A DNA stretch of 59,559 nt from Streptomyces sp. MUM 203J (lineage in GTDB: Bacteria; Actinomycetota; Actinomycetes; Streptomycetales; Streptomycetaceae), in the NCBI RefSeq assembly GCF_022414595.1, contig NZ_JADWYO010000038.1, positions 1-59,559 on the forward strand, read 5' to 3'. Shown piece by piece: positions 33,689 through 41,778 of the stretch (position 1 is its first letter; the number at the start of each line of letters is the position of its first letter). The notes below the pieces were generated by a model, which saw nothing but the letters and a program-made list of their open reading frames with translations, was not told the origin of the DNA and did not search any database. The position numbers were made by a program, and so were the translations under genes.

Positions 33689-34090
33689 CTACGCCTCCAC
33701 CGACAGCCGGCTCCGCACCAGCCCCGCCAGCGCGTCCGCCAGTTCGACCGGGTCGACCGGCAGTGTCACCGCCGCGTCCGCACGGCTCCACGTGGCGAGC
33801 CAGGCGTCCTGCGGGCGGCCGATCAGGAGCAGGACCGGCGGGCATTCGAAGATCTCGTCCTTGATCTGCCGGCACACGCCCATGCCGCCCGCGGGGACGG
33901 CCTCGCCGTCCAGGACGCACACGTCGATCCCACCCCGGTCCAGCCGCTCCAGAACCGCCGGGAGCGTGGCGCACTCGACGTACTCGACCGGGGGGACATC
34001 GGCGGCGGGCCGCCGCCCCGCCGCCATCCGGACCTGCGCGCGGGTGTTCGCGTCATCGCTGTAGACCAGTACGGTGGCGGTCGACTGCAT
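33689..34090 (-). CDS. Stand-alone degenerate receiver-domain protein
   Basis: 133 residues forming a single CheY-like fold and nothing more. The acidic pair (VLVYSDD) and the phospho-acceptor Asp position (DVCVLDGE) are kept. The conserved switch Thr/Ser and Lys are not: VLLLIGRPQ and AAVTLPVDP replace the usual T/S and KP. It probably does not switch like a normal receiver. ATG at 34090 has GGAGGG about 10 nt upstream. It is divergent from ctaE inside the respiratory region. Confidence 0.75.
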   Translation of the reverse strand: MQSTATVLVYSDDANTRAQVRMAAGRRPAADVPPVEYVECATLPAVLERLDRGGIDVCVLDGEAVPAGGMGVCRQIKDEIFECPPVLLLIGRPQDAWLATWSRADAAVTLPVDPVELADALAGLVRSRLSVEA

Positions 34091-34110
34091 GGCTGGGTCC
34101 CTCCGGGTTC

Positions 34111-34162
34111 GTACGACGTCGTACACGGGAGCTGCTCGCTAACCGATCTGCTAACCGATCTG
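34111..34162. repeat. 14-bp palindrome and 12-bp tandem repeat upstream of the receiver gene
   Basis: GTACGACGTCGTAC (34111-34124) is a perfect palindrome 20 nt upstream of the receiver start. Just beyond it CTAACCGATCTG occurs twice in tandem (34139-34150, 34151-34162). The palindrome may be an operator; the tandem repeat may be a simple duplication. Confidence 0.5.
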
Positions 34163-34272
34163 CGCGGATGCTACTCCCTCCCACGCCCCGTCAACACCGG
34201 CCGGACGGCCCCGCGCACGGTGTCCGACCACCGCCGGGGGACCGCTTCGATGGGCCGTTCGGGTAGCTGGCG

Positions 34273-34318
34273 GCACCCTCCGGGGGTGCGGACACTCCGA
34301 ACGGCACCCCCCGGAGTG
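34273..34318 (+). promoter_or_regulatory. Competing hairpins upstream of ctaE
   Basis: Three stems share bases: GCACCC/GGGTGC (34273-34278 with 34284-34289), GGGGGTGC/GCACCCCC (34282-34289 with 34304-34311) and CACTCCG/CGGAGTG (34293-34299 with 34312-34318). The first and second are mutually exclusive. If transcribed, this leader could switch folds ahead of the ctaE-qcrCAB operon. Confidence 0.4.
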
Positions 34319-34331
34319 AGGGCGAGATAAG

Positions 34332-34352
34332 CGACCGACATAATGTCGGTCG
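34332..34352. promoter_or_regulatory. 21-bp palindrome containing the ctaE start codon
   Basis: CGACCGACAT (34332-34341) and ATGTCGGTCG (34343-34352) are perfect inverted arms around a single A at 34342. The first three bases of the right arm are the ctaE ATG. It could be a DNA operator at the start site or an mRNA hairpin hiding the start codon. Confidence 0.6.
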
Positions 34353-34963
34353 TGGCGACAGCAACGACAGTAGATACCGGGCACGCGCACCCGACGGTCA
34401 ATCGACCGAACCTCACCAGCGTCGGAACCGTCATCTGGCTCAGTTCCGAGCTGATGTTCTTCGCGGCCCTCTTCGCGATGTACTTCACCCTGCGATCGGT
34501 GACAGGTCCTGATTACTGGGCCGAGCAGGCGGAACACCTGAACTTCTGGTTCGCGTTCTCCAACACCACGATCCTGGTGCTCTCCTCTCTCACCTGCCAG
34601 CTCGGCGTGTTCGCCGCCGAGCGCGGCGATGTGAAGAAGCTGCGCGCCTGGTTCATCGTGACCTTCATCATGGGCGCGGTCTTCATCGGCGGCCAGGTCC
34701 TGGAGTACACGGAACTGGTCAAGGAGGCGGGCATGTCCCTGTCCTCCGGCCCGTACGGCTCCGTGTTCTACATGACCACCGGCTTCCACGGCCTCCACGT
34801 GACGGGCGGCCTCATCGCCTTCCTCCTGGTCCTCGGCCGGACGTACGCCGCGAAGAGGTTCACCCACGAGCAGGCGACCGCCGCCATCGTCGTGTCCTAC
34901 TACTGGCACTTCGTCGATGTGGTCTGGATCGGCCTCTTCGCCACGATCTACATGATCAAGTAG
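34343..34963 (+). CDS. ctaE: Cytochrome c oxidase subunit III
   Basis: 206 residues, five helices after a short N terminus (MSVVATATTVDTGHAH). Family landmarks are SSELMFFAALFAMYF, FHGLHVTGGL and SYYWHFVDVVWIGLF. It is the third core subunit of the aa3 oxidase. No clear Shine-Dalgarno precedes the ATG; the start codon lies inside a 21-bp palindrome. A 7-bp hairpin (34964-34980) follows the stop before qcrC, 64 nt downstream. Confidence 0.96.
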   Translation: MSVVATATTVDTGHAHPTVNRPNLTSVGTVIWLSSELMFFAALFAMYFTLRSVTGPDYWAEQAEHLNFWFAFSNTTILVLSSLTCQLGVFAAERGDVKKLRAWFIVTFIMGAVFIGGQVLEYTELVKEAGMSLSSGPYGSVFYMTTGFHGLHVTGGLIAFLLVLGRTYAAKRFTHEQATAAIVVSYYWHFVDVVWIGLFATIYMIK

Positions 34964-34980
34964 TCGGGCGAGGGCCCGAC
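34964..34980 (+). other. Small hairpin between ctaE and qcrC
   Basis: GTCGGGC pairs with GCCCGAC around a 3-nt loop, starting immediately after the ctaE stop. There is no U tract. It may stabilise the ctaE message or reduce readthrough into qcrC. Confidence 0.45.
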
Positions 34981-35027
34981 ACGTCCAGCAAGCATCGACG
35001 CAGAAGATCCTGACACCGGGGTAATCC

Positions 35028-35837
35028 GTGAAAAAGCTCTCCGCACGACGACGCCATCCGCTGGCGGCGCTCGTCGTCCTACTTCTCGCGCTGGCGGCCA
35101 CAGGGGGGCTGTACGCCGCGTTCGCGCCCGCGGGCAAGGCGCAGGCCGACGAGACCGCCCAGTCCCTCGCCATCGAGGAGGGCAAGAAGCTCTACACCGT
35201 CGGCTGCGCCACCTGTCACGGCACCGGCGGTCAGGGCACCTCTGACGGCCCGTCCCTGGTCGGCGTGGGCTCGGCCGCGGTGGACTTCCAGGTCGGCACC
35301 GGCCGGATGCCCGCCATGCAGCCGGGCGCCCAGGTCCCGGGGAAGAAGAACATCTACACGCAGGCCCAGATCGACCAGCTCGCCGCGTACATCGCGTCGC
35401 TCGGCGCCGGTCCGATCACGCCCACCGAGGAGCAGTACAGCGTGGAAGGCGCGGACATCGCCAACGGTGGCGAGCTGTTCCGCAACAACTGCGCCCAGTG
35501 CCACAACTTCACCGGTGAGGGTGGCGCGCTGACCAAGGGCAAGTACGCGCCCCCGCTCACCGGCGTCGACGAGAAGCACATCTACGAGGCCATGCAGACC
35601 GGCCCGCAGAACATGCCCTCCTTCCCCGACACGACGATGCCGGAGAAGGAGAAGAAGGACATCATCGCGTACGTCAAGGCCGTGAACGGTGACGAGACGC
35701 CGTCCCCCGGCGGCTTCGGTCTGGGCGGCCTCGGGCCGGTCAGCGAGGGCCTGTTCGGCTGGATCTTCGGTCTCGGTTCGCTGATCGCTGTCGCCGTCTG
35801 GGTCGCGGCCCACACCGCTAAGGCCAAGAAGTCATGA
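35028..35837 (+). CDS. qcrC: Cytochrome bc1 complex di-haem cytochrome c subunit
   Basis: 269 residues. One N-terminal helix anchors two exported cytochrome c domains with haem motifs CATCH (C60-H64) and CAQCH (C155-H159). A C-terminal helix follows (LFGWIFGLGSLIAVAVWVAA). This is the cytochrome cc of the actinobacterial bcc complex, which docks directly with the aa3 oxidase and replaces soluble cytochrome c. The GTG start follows a GGGG. The stop overlaps the qcrA ATG (ATGA). Confidence 0.97.
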   Translation: MKKLSARRRHPLAALVVLLLALAATGGLYAAFAPAGKAQADETAQSLAIEEGKKLYTVGCATCHGTGGQGTSDGPSLVGVGSAAVDFQVGTGRMPAMQPGAQVPGKKNIYTQAQIDQLAAYIASLGAGPITPTEEQYSVEGADIANGGELFRNNCAQCHNFTGEGGALTKGKYAPPLTGVDEKHIYEAMQTGPQNMPSFPDTTMPEKEKKDIIAYVKAVNGDETPSPGGFGLGGLGPVSEGLFGWIFGLGSLIAVAVWVAAHTAKAKKS

Positions 35838-36883
35838 GTAGCCAAGAGATTTCCGAAGAGAGCCTGCCGAGCGAGCAGGACAGCGCGCACGGCAAGGCGG
35901 TAGCCGAGAACCCGTTCGCGGATCCGGGCATCCCGCCCCACAAGCCCCGCATCCAGGACATCGACGAGCGGGCCGCCAAGCGCTCCGAGCGCACGGTCGC
36001 CCTGATGTTCACGGTCTCGATGCTCGCCACGGTCGGCTTCATCGCCTCGTTCGTCGCCTTCGACGTCGACAAGATCGTGTACATCTGGCCGCTGGGCCAC
36101 GTCAGCATCCTGCACGTGATGCTGGGTCTGACCATGGGCATCGCGCTCTTCTGCATCGGCGCGGGCGCGGTCCACTGGGCGCGGACGCTGATGTCGGACG
36201 TGGAGGTCGCGGACGACCGTCACCCGATCGAGGCGAGCCCCGAGGTCAAGGCCAAGGTCATGTCCGACTTCCGGCTGGGTGCCGAGGAGTCCGCGCTGGG
36301 CCGCCGCAAGCTGATCCGCAACACCATGTTCGGCGCGCTCGCGATGGTGCCGCTCTCCGGCGTCGTCCTGCTGCGTGAGCTGGGCCCGCTGCCCGAGGAC
36401 AAGCTCTTCAAGACCAACTGGTCCAAGGGCATCCAGCTGATCAACATGAACACCAACGAGCCGCTGCGTCCCGAGGACGTTCCGGTCGGCTCGCTGACGT
36501 TCGTGAAGCCCGCGAACCTGGACGACCACGACCACGACTTCAACACGAAGATCGCCAAGGACGCCGTGATGGTCGTTCGGATCGAACCGAAGGACATCAA
36601 GGACCGCCGCGAGCTGGAGTGGTCCCACGAGGGCATCGTCGCCTTCTCGAAGATCTGCACCCACGTGGGCTGCCCGATCTCCCTGTACGAGCAGCAGACC
36701 CACCACGTCCTCTGCCCGTGCCACCAGTCCACCTTCGACCTCTCCGACGGCGCCCGTGTCATCTTCGGCCCGGCCGGCCACGCCCTCCCGCAGCTGCGGA
36801 TCGGCGTCAATGGCGAGGGCTTCCTCGAAGCGCTCGGCGACTTCGAAGAGCCCGTCGGTCCTGCATTCTGGGAGCGCGGATGA
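35834..36883 (+). CDS. qcrA: Rieske iron-sulfur subunit of the bc1 complex
   Basis: 349 residues. A charged N-terminal tail and three transmembrane helices (the actinobacterial pattern, rather than one) precede the exported Rieske domain. [2Fe-2S] ligands are C275/H277 in CTHVGC and C294/H297 in CPCH. It takes electrons from quinol and passes them to the cytochrome c subunit. It overlaps both neighbours by 4 nt (ATGA at each end), so qcrC-qcrA-qcrB are translationally coupled. Confidence 0.98.
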   Translation: MSSQEISEESLPSEQDSAHGKAVAENPFADPGIPPHKPRIQDIDERAAKRSERTVALMFTVSMLATVGFIASFVAFDVDKIVYIWPLGHVSILHVMLGLTMGIALFCIGAGAVHWARTLMSDVEVADDRHPIEASPEVKAKVMSDFRLGAEESALGRRKLIRNTMFGALAMVPLSGVVLLRELGPLPEDKLFKTNWSKGIQLINMNTNEPLRPEDVPVGSLTFVKPANLDDHDHDFNTKIAKDAVMVVRIEPKDIKDRRELEWSHEGIVAFSKICTHVGCPISLYEQQTHHVLCPCHQSTFDLSDGARVIFGPAGHALPQLRIGVNGEGFLEALGDFEEPVGPAFWERG

Positions 36884-38505
36884 GCACCGCAGACAACACA
36901 TCGCGGAAGGCGCCCGCCGGCGAGCGGGTCGCGGACTGGGCGGACGGCCGGCTCGGGATCTACTCCCTGGCCAAGGCCAACATGCGCAAGATCTTCCCGG
37001 ACCACTGGTCCTTCATGCTGGGTGAGATCTGCCTCTACAGCTTCGTCATCATCATCCTGACGGGTGTCTATCTGACACTGTTCTTCCACCCGTCGATGAA
37101 CGAGATCACGTACGAAGGCTCGTATGTCCCCATGCAGGGCATCACGATGACCGAGGCGTACGCGTCGACGCTGGACATCAGCTTCGACGTCCGCGGTGGT
37201 CTGCTGATCCGGCAGATCCACCACTGGGCGGCGCTGATCTTCCTCGCCGGCATGTTCGTGCACATGATGCGCGTGTTCTTCACCGGCGCGTTCCGCAAGC
37301 CGCGTGAGATCAACTGGCTGTTCGGCTTCCTGCTGTTCGTCCTGGGCATGTTCACCGGTTTCACCGGCTACTCGCTCCCGGACGACCTGCTCTCCGGCAC
37401 CGGTGTCCGCTTCACCCAGGGCGCGATCCTGTCCGTGCCGATCGTCGGCACGTACATCTCGATGTTCCTGTTCGGCGGAGAGTTCCCCGGCCACGACATG
37501 GTGGCCCGGTTCTACTCGATCCACATCCTGCTGCTGCCGGGCATCATGCTCGGCCTCGTGGTGGCGCACCTGATCCTGGTCTTCTACCACAAGCACACGC
37601 AGTTCCCCGGTCCCGGCCGCACCAACAAGAACGTCGTCGGCATGCCGCTGCTGCCGGTCTACATGGCCAAGGCCGGAGGCTTCTTCTTCCTGGTCTTCGG
37701 CGTCATCGCGATCATCGCGGCGCTCTTCACGATCAACCCGGTGTGGGCCCTCGGCCCGTACCGCCCGGACATGGTGTCCACCGGCGCCCAGCCCGACTGG
37801 TACATGGGCTTCGCCGAGGGTCTCATCCGCGCCATGCCGGGCTGGGAGGTCAACGTCTGGGGTCACACGCTCGTGCTGGGCGTGTTCATCCCGCTGGTGC
37901 TCTTCGGTGTGATGCTGGCCGCCATCGCGGCGTACCCCTTCATCGAGTCGTGGATCACCGGGGACAAGCGCGAGCACCACATCCTGGACCGCCCGCGCAA
38001 CGCCCCGACCCGCACCGCGCTGGGTGTCGCCTGGATCACCGGCTACATGGTCATGCTGATCGGCGGTGGCAACGACATCGTCGCCACCCACTTCGATCTG
38101 TCGATCAACGCGGTCACCTGGTTCGTCCGGATCTTCTTCTTCGTCGGACCGGTCATCGCGTTCGTGGTCACCAAGCGGATCTGCATGGGTCTCCAGCGTC
38201 GCGACCGCGACAAGGTGCTGCACGGCCGCGAGACCGGCATCATCAAGCGGCTGCCGCACGGTGAGTTCGTCGAGATCCACGAGCCGCTCAGCCAGGCCCG
38301 GCTGCACTCGCTCACCGCGCACGAGCAGTACGAGCCGGCCGAGATCGGTCCGACGGTCGACGAGAACGGCGTCGAGCGCAAGCCGAGCCGCACCCAGAAG
38401 CTCCGCGCCAAGCTCAGCAAGGGCTACTTCGGCGAGGACAACCAGGTGCCGAAGGCCACCGTCGAGGAGTACAAGGAGATCAGCGCGGGCCACGGCCACC
38501 ACTGA
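36880..38505 (+). CDS. qcrB: Cytochrome b subunit of the bc1 complex
   Basis: 541 residues. The eight-helix cytochrome b core has haem ligand pairs in IRQIHHWAALIF, FVHMMRVFFTGAFRKPRE and YSIHILLLPG/VAHLILVFYH. The quinone-site motif appears as the actinobacterial PDWYMGF variant of PEW. A C-terminal cytosolic extension of about 120 residues is typical of actinobacteria. It oxidises menaquinol and is the known target class of imidazopyridine inhibitors in mycobacteria. An intrinsic terminator follows. Confidence 0.98.
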   Translation: MSTADNTSRKAPAGERVADWADGRLGIYSLAKANMRKIFPDHWSFMLGEICLYSFVIIILTGVYLTLFFHPSMNEITYEGSYVPMQGITMTEAYASTLDISFDVRGGLLIRQIHHWAALIFLAGMFVHMMRVFFTGAFRKPREINWLFGFLLFVLGMFTGFTGYSLPDDLLSGTGVRFTQGAILSVPIVGTYISMFLFGGEFPGHDMVARFYSIHILLLPGIMLGLVVAHLILVFYHKHTQFPGPGRTNKNVVGMPLLPVYMAKAGGFFFLVFGVIAIIAALFTINPVWALGPYRPDMVSTGAQPDWYMGFAEGLIRAMPGWEVNVWGHTLVLGVFIPLVLFGVMLAAIAAYPFIESWITGDKREHHILDRPRNAPTRTALGVAWITGYMVMLIGGGNDIVATHFDLSINAVTWFVRIFFFVGPVIAFVVTKRICMGLQRRDRDKVLHGRETGIIKRLPHGEFVEIHEPLSQARLHSLTAHEQYEPAEIGPTVDENGVERKPSRTQKLRAKLSKGYFGEDNQVPKATVEEYKEISAGHGHH

Positions 38506-38540
38506 TCACCTGACATCTGACCTGTAGGGTCGCCACGGCG

Positions 38541-38573
38541 AGAGCCCCGTCCATTTAACGGACGGGGCTCTTT
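38541..38573 (+). terminator. Intrinsic terminator of ctaE-qcrCAB
   Basis: A 12-bp perfect stem (38541-38552 with 38560-38571) and 7-nt A/T-rich loop lead into TTT. It lies 36 nt after the qcrB stop and just ahead of the trpD promoter. Confidence 0.92.
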
Positions 38574-38591
38574 GCCGTCCTCGGGGGTGGA

Positions 38592-38629
38592 TAGGCTGGT
38601 GCCGTGTCCGGAGTTCGGAGAACTCCGGA
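38592..38629 (+). promoter_or_regulatory. trpD -10 box and 5' leader hairpin
   Basis: TAGGCT (38592-38597) is a good -10 for trpD. A 9-bp inverted repeat (38607-38615 with 38621-38629, 5-nt loop) would form a hairpin at the very 5' end of the transcript. It does not include the ribosome-binding site (CAGGAG at 38641). I see no Trp-rich leader peptide. Confidence 0.5.
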
Positions 38630-38652
38630 GTCCTACGACCCAGGAGCGACCC

Positions 38653-39717
38653 ATGAGCGCTGTGCCCCCCGCTGGAGGACCGACCACGGCGGGCCGCTCC
38701 TGGCCGGCCGTCCTGGACGCACTGCTGACCGGTCAGGACCTGGACGCGGACGCGACCGCCTGGGCGATGGAGCGCATCCTCAGCGGTGAGGCCACCAACG
38801 CCCAGATCGCGGGCTTCGCGGTGGCGCTGCGGGCCAAGGGCGAGACCGTCCAGGAGATCACCGGCCTGGTCCGCACCATGTATGCGCACGCCCGCACCAT
38901 CGACGTGCCGGGCCCGTCCGTCGACATCGTCGGCACGGGCGGCGACGGCGCCAAGACCGTGAACATCTCGACGATGTCCGCGATCGTGGTGGCAGGCACC
39001 GGGGCGAAGGTCGTCAAGCACGGCAACCGGGCCGCGTCCTCGGCGTCCGGTGCCTCCGACGTCCTGGAGAAGCTGGGTGTCAACCTGGAGCTGACGCCGG
39101 ACCGGGTGGCGGAGGTGGCGGAGGAGGCGGGCGTCACGTTCTGCTTCGCCGTGAAGTTCCACCCGGCGCTCCGGCACGTGGCCGCGGCCCGCAAGGAGCT
39201 GGGCATCCGCACCACGTTCAACTTCCTGGGCCCGCTGACCAACCCGGCGAGGGTCTCCGCCCAGGCGACGGGCGTGGCGGACGCCCGGATGGCCCCGATC
39301 ATGGCGGGTGTCCTGGCCGGGCGCGGTGCGTCGGCGCTGGTGTTCCGCGGCGACGACGGGCTCGACGAGCTGACCACCACGGCCACCTCACGGGTGTGGG
39401 TGGTCCGGGACGGCGCGGTGCGCGAGGAGACCTTCGACCCGAGGGACGTCGGCCTCGACCTGGTGCCCGTGGAGGCCCTCCGTGGCGCCGACGCCTCGTA
39501 CAACGCGGATGTCGCCCGTCGGCTGCTGGCCGGGGAGACCGGTCCGGTACGGGACGCGGTCCTGCTCAACTCGGCGGCGGCGCTCGTGGCGCTGAGCCCG
39601 ACGGACGCGCCGCTGGCGGAGCAGATCAGGGCCGGGATGGCCCGGGCGGCCGAGTCGATCGACTCGGGCGCGGCGAGGGACGCGCTGGCGCGGTGGGTCG
39701 AGGCCAGCCACCGATAG
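38653..39717 (+). CDS. trpD: Anthranilate phosphoribosyltransferase
   Basis: 354 residues. It transfers phosphoribose from PRPP to anthranilate in tryptophan synthesis. Key motifs are GTGGDG (residues 94-99, PRPP loop), KTVNISTMSA, KHGNRAASSASG and the Mg-binding GDDGLDELT. ATG at 38653 has CAGGAG 6 nt upstream. No other trp gene is nearby; the solitary trpD beside qcrB is also the mycobacterial arrangement. Confidence 0.97.
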   Translation: MSAVPPAGGPTTAGRSWPAVLDALLTGQDLDADATAWAMERILSGEATNAQIAGFAVALRAKGETVQEITGLVRTMYAHARTIDVPGPSVDIVGTGGDGAKTVNISTMSAIVVAGTGAKVVKHGNRAASSASGASDVLEKLGVNLELTPDRVAEVAEEAGVTFCFAVKFHPALRHVAAARKELGIRTTFNFLGPLTNPARVSAQATGVADARMAPIMAGVLAGRGASALVFRGDDGLDELTTTATSRVWVVRDGAVREETFDPRDVGLDLVPVEALRGADASYNADVARRLLAGETGPVRDAVLLNSAAALVALSPTDAPLAEQIRAGMARAAESIDSGAARDALARWVEASHR

Positions 39718-39802
39718 GCGGTGCGGGGGCGCTCCGGTATGCGGGAACCCGCTTCCCGGGGGCCGGAGCCTCCAGAGGCGTTCCGGCATGCGGACCGGCG
39801 AC

Positions 39803-39830
39803 TTGCGCCGTCAGGCGCGTATGGCAGGAT
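39803..39830 (+). promoter_or_regulatory. Promoter of the SAM-IV riboswitch transcript
   Basis: TTGCGC (39803-39808), a 16-nt spacer and CAGGAT (39825-39830) make a plausible HrdB-type promoter. Initiation near 39837 would put the first aptamer stem at the 5' end of the RNA, as expected for a riboswitch. Confidence 0.55.
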
Positions 39831-39840
39831 GCTGAACCAA

Positions 39841-39958
39841 GGTCATGAGTGACAGCGATTCCGGCCCCGGCCCGCTGTCCGGCAACCCTCCGTCCGTGGC
39901 GGGGTGCCCCGGGTGAAGACCAGGCCGCAGGCAGCGAGGTCTGTGGCAAGCGCGGACC
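39841..39958 (+). ncRNA. SAM-IV riboswitch aptamer
   Basis: The sequence follows the actinobacterial SAM-IV consensus: GGTCATGAGTGACAGCG, then CCGGCAACCCTCC, then GGCGGGGTGCCCCGGGTGA and AGACCAGG. P1 is GGTC (39841) with GACC (39918-39921), and a second stem is ACAGCG (39852) with CGCTGT (39873). The downstream AAGCGCGGACCC resembles the pseudoknot part. The aptamer binds S-adenosylmethionine and usually represses sulfur-amino-acid genes. The next gene, a class-V aminotransferase, is 390 nt away. Confidence 0.9.
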
Positions 39959-40347
39959 CCTGTCGCCCCTGGGGTCCTGGTCCCGAGGGAGCCGTCTCGT
40001 GAGCAAGCGAATGCGCTAGGGCCTAGGCCCGTCGCTTTCCCCCACCCCGCCCTTCCCGTATCGGGAGGGCTCCGCCCCTCCCCCCCCCGTCGCGCTGGAA
40101 CAGCGCTCGTCCTCGGATGCCGGGCGGGCTCGGCCTCCGGCACCTCACTCGCTGGAGCAGCGGGGGTCCGCCCCGCGAACCGGTTCCGTGCGGGCCGGGC
40201 GGTCGTCAGCCCCTCCGGGTGTCCGAGGAGCGGGGCTTCGAGGACAGCACCCCCGGCTGCGAGAAGGGGGCGGCGGGAGAGCGACAACCGGTCTAGGCCC
40301 ACCTTCGCGCCCCCATTTCGCCTGCCCTGTACGGGAGTTCGTTCGTC
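39959..40347 (+). other. Long leader between SAM-IV aptamer and aminotransferase gene
   Basis: About 390 nt with no supported gene apart from the 6-codon frame at 39999. It is C-rich at 40040-40090 and contains several short hairpins, for example around the TCCCGTATCGGGA region. It probably contains the expression platform, but I cannot identify a clear terminator/antiterminator pair. Confidence 0.4.
39999..40019 (+). CDS. Candidate leader peptide VSKRMR
   Basis: A six-codon frame (GTG AGC AAG CGA ATG CGC TAG) preceded by GAGGGAG with 7-nt spacing lies 40 nt after the aptamer. The ribosome-binding site is better than that of the downstream gene. It could couple translation to the riboswitch outcome. 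Chance occurrence is possible for a frame this short. Confidence 0.3.
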   Translation: MSKRMR

Positions 40348-41715
40348 ATGTGTGCCACCGGCCTTGCCACCGACCCGACCGTCCGCACCCCTCTGCCCGT
40401 TCTGGGGCAGAACGTCACCGTCCCGCTCGTGACCGGCGGCGAAGTCGCCTACGCCGCACTCGACCACGCTGCCAGCGCACCCGCGCTCCAGCGTGTGTGG
40501 GACGACGTCGCCGCCTACGCGCCGTACTACGGAAGCGTGCACCGAGGCGCCGGATACCTGTCCCAGCTGTCGACCGAGCTGTTCGAGAACAGCCGCCGCA
40601 CCGTGGGGGAGTTCCTGGGCTGCCGTCCCGGCGACCAGGTCGTGTTCACCCGGTCGACGACCGACTCGCTCAACCTGCTGGCCCGCGCCCTTCCCCGGGA
40701 CTGCCGGGTGTTCGTGTTCGAGACCGAGCACCATGCCTCGCTGCTGCCCTGGGGGGACTCCCGGGTCACCTGCCTCGACGCTCCCCGTACGCCCGCCGAG
40801 GCGGTCGGCACGCTGGAACGGGCACTGGCCGACCGGGAACCCCACGGGCCCGCCCTCGTGTGTGTGACGGGCGCGTCGAACGTCACCGGCGAGCTGTGGC
40901 CCGTACGGGAGCTGGCGTCCGCCGCGCACGCGCACGGCGCGCGGATCGTGCTGGACGCCGCCCAGCTGGCCCCGCACCACCCGGTGGACGTGGCGGAGCT
41001 GGACGTGGACTGGGTGGCTCTGTCGGGGCACAAGCTGTACGCGCCGTTCGGTGCCGGGGTGCTGGCAGGGCGGGCCGACTGGCTGCGGGTGGCGGAGCCG
41101 TACCTGGCGGGCGGCGGGGCCTCCCGGAGCGTCTCACGGCGCCGGGACGGCGGGGTGGACGTGGTCTGGCACGACACCGCTGCCCGCCACGAGGCCGGGT
41201 CCCCGAACGTCATCGGCGCCTACGCCCTCGCGTCCGCCTGCAGGGCGCTGACGGAGGCGGGGTTCGACGCGCTGGTGGCGCGGGAGGAGGAGCTGGTCGA
41301 CCGGCTGCGCGAGGGGCTGGCGGAGGTGCCGGAGGTGCGGGTGCTCTCGCTGTTCGGGGACGGCGCACCGCGTGTCGGGGTGCTGTCGTTCGTCGTCGAC
41401 GGCTGGAACAGTTCGCACTTCGCCGCCGCGCTCTCCGCCGAGTACGGCATCGGGGTCCGCGACGGTCTGTTCTGCGCGCATCCGCTGGTCCGGACACTGC
41501 TCGGGGAGGCCCCTCGGACACCCGGCGAGTGCGGCGCGCCGGCCGCCGCGCGACCGGGGGAGAGGTCGCTGAACGCCGTCCGGGTCAGCTTCGGCGCGGG
41601 CACCCCGGACGAGCACATCGACCGTTTCGTACGGGCGGTGAAGGAACTCGTACGGGACGGGGCGCACTGGACGTACCGCACGGAGGACGGGCGCTGCGTG
41701 CCCGACCGGGGATGA
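40348..41715 (+). CDS. Class-V aminotransferase, SufS-like cysteine desulfurase family
   Basis: 455 residues. PLP lysine K229 is in ALSGHKLYAPFGAG; the pyridine-stacking His lies in ETEHHASLLPW. C376 in GVRDGLFCAHPL corresponds to the catalytic Cys of the SufS pattern (R-x-G-x-x-C-A-x-P). A cysteine desulfurase or selenocysteine-lyase-like role is therefore plausible, and the SAM-IV riboswitch upstream supports a sulfur function. The exact substrate is not determined. GGGAG lies about 11 nt before the ATG. It is monocistronic and convergent with the Lrp-type gene. Confidence 0.85.
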   Translation: MCATGLATDPTVRTPLPVLGQNVTVPLVTGGEVAYAALDHAASAPALQRVWDDVAAYAPYYGSVHRGAGYLSQLSTELFENSRRTVGEFLGCRPGDQVVFTRSTTDSLNLLARALPRDCRVFVFETEHHASLLPWGDSRVTCLDAPRTPAEAVGTLERALADREPHGPALVCVTGASNVTGELWPVRELASAAHAHGARIVLDAAQLAPHHPVDVAELDVDWVALSGHKLYAPFGAGVLAGRADWLRVAEPYLAGGGASRSVSRRRDGGVDVVWHDTAARHEAGSPNVIGAYALASACRALTEAGFDALVAREEELVDRLREGLAEVPEVRVLSLFGDGAPRVGVLSFVVDGWNSSHFAAALSAEYGIGVRDGLFCAHPLVRTLLGEAPRTPGECGAPAAARPGERSLNAVRVSFGAGTPDEHIDRFVRAVKELVRDGAHWTYRTEDGRCVPDRG

Positions 41716-41778
41716 GGGAGCGGGTGTGGCCGGATGAACGGCCGTGGCCGAACCGTGTTCCCTCGTACGGGTGAACCG

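Noticed and set aside
39811..41031. 406-codon minus-strand frame over the riboswitch
   Set aside because: It is antisense to the SAM-IV aptamer and the aminotransferase, with shadow-frame composition.
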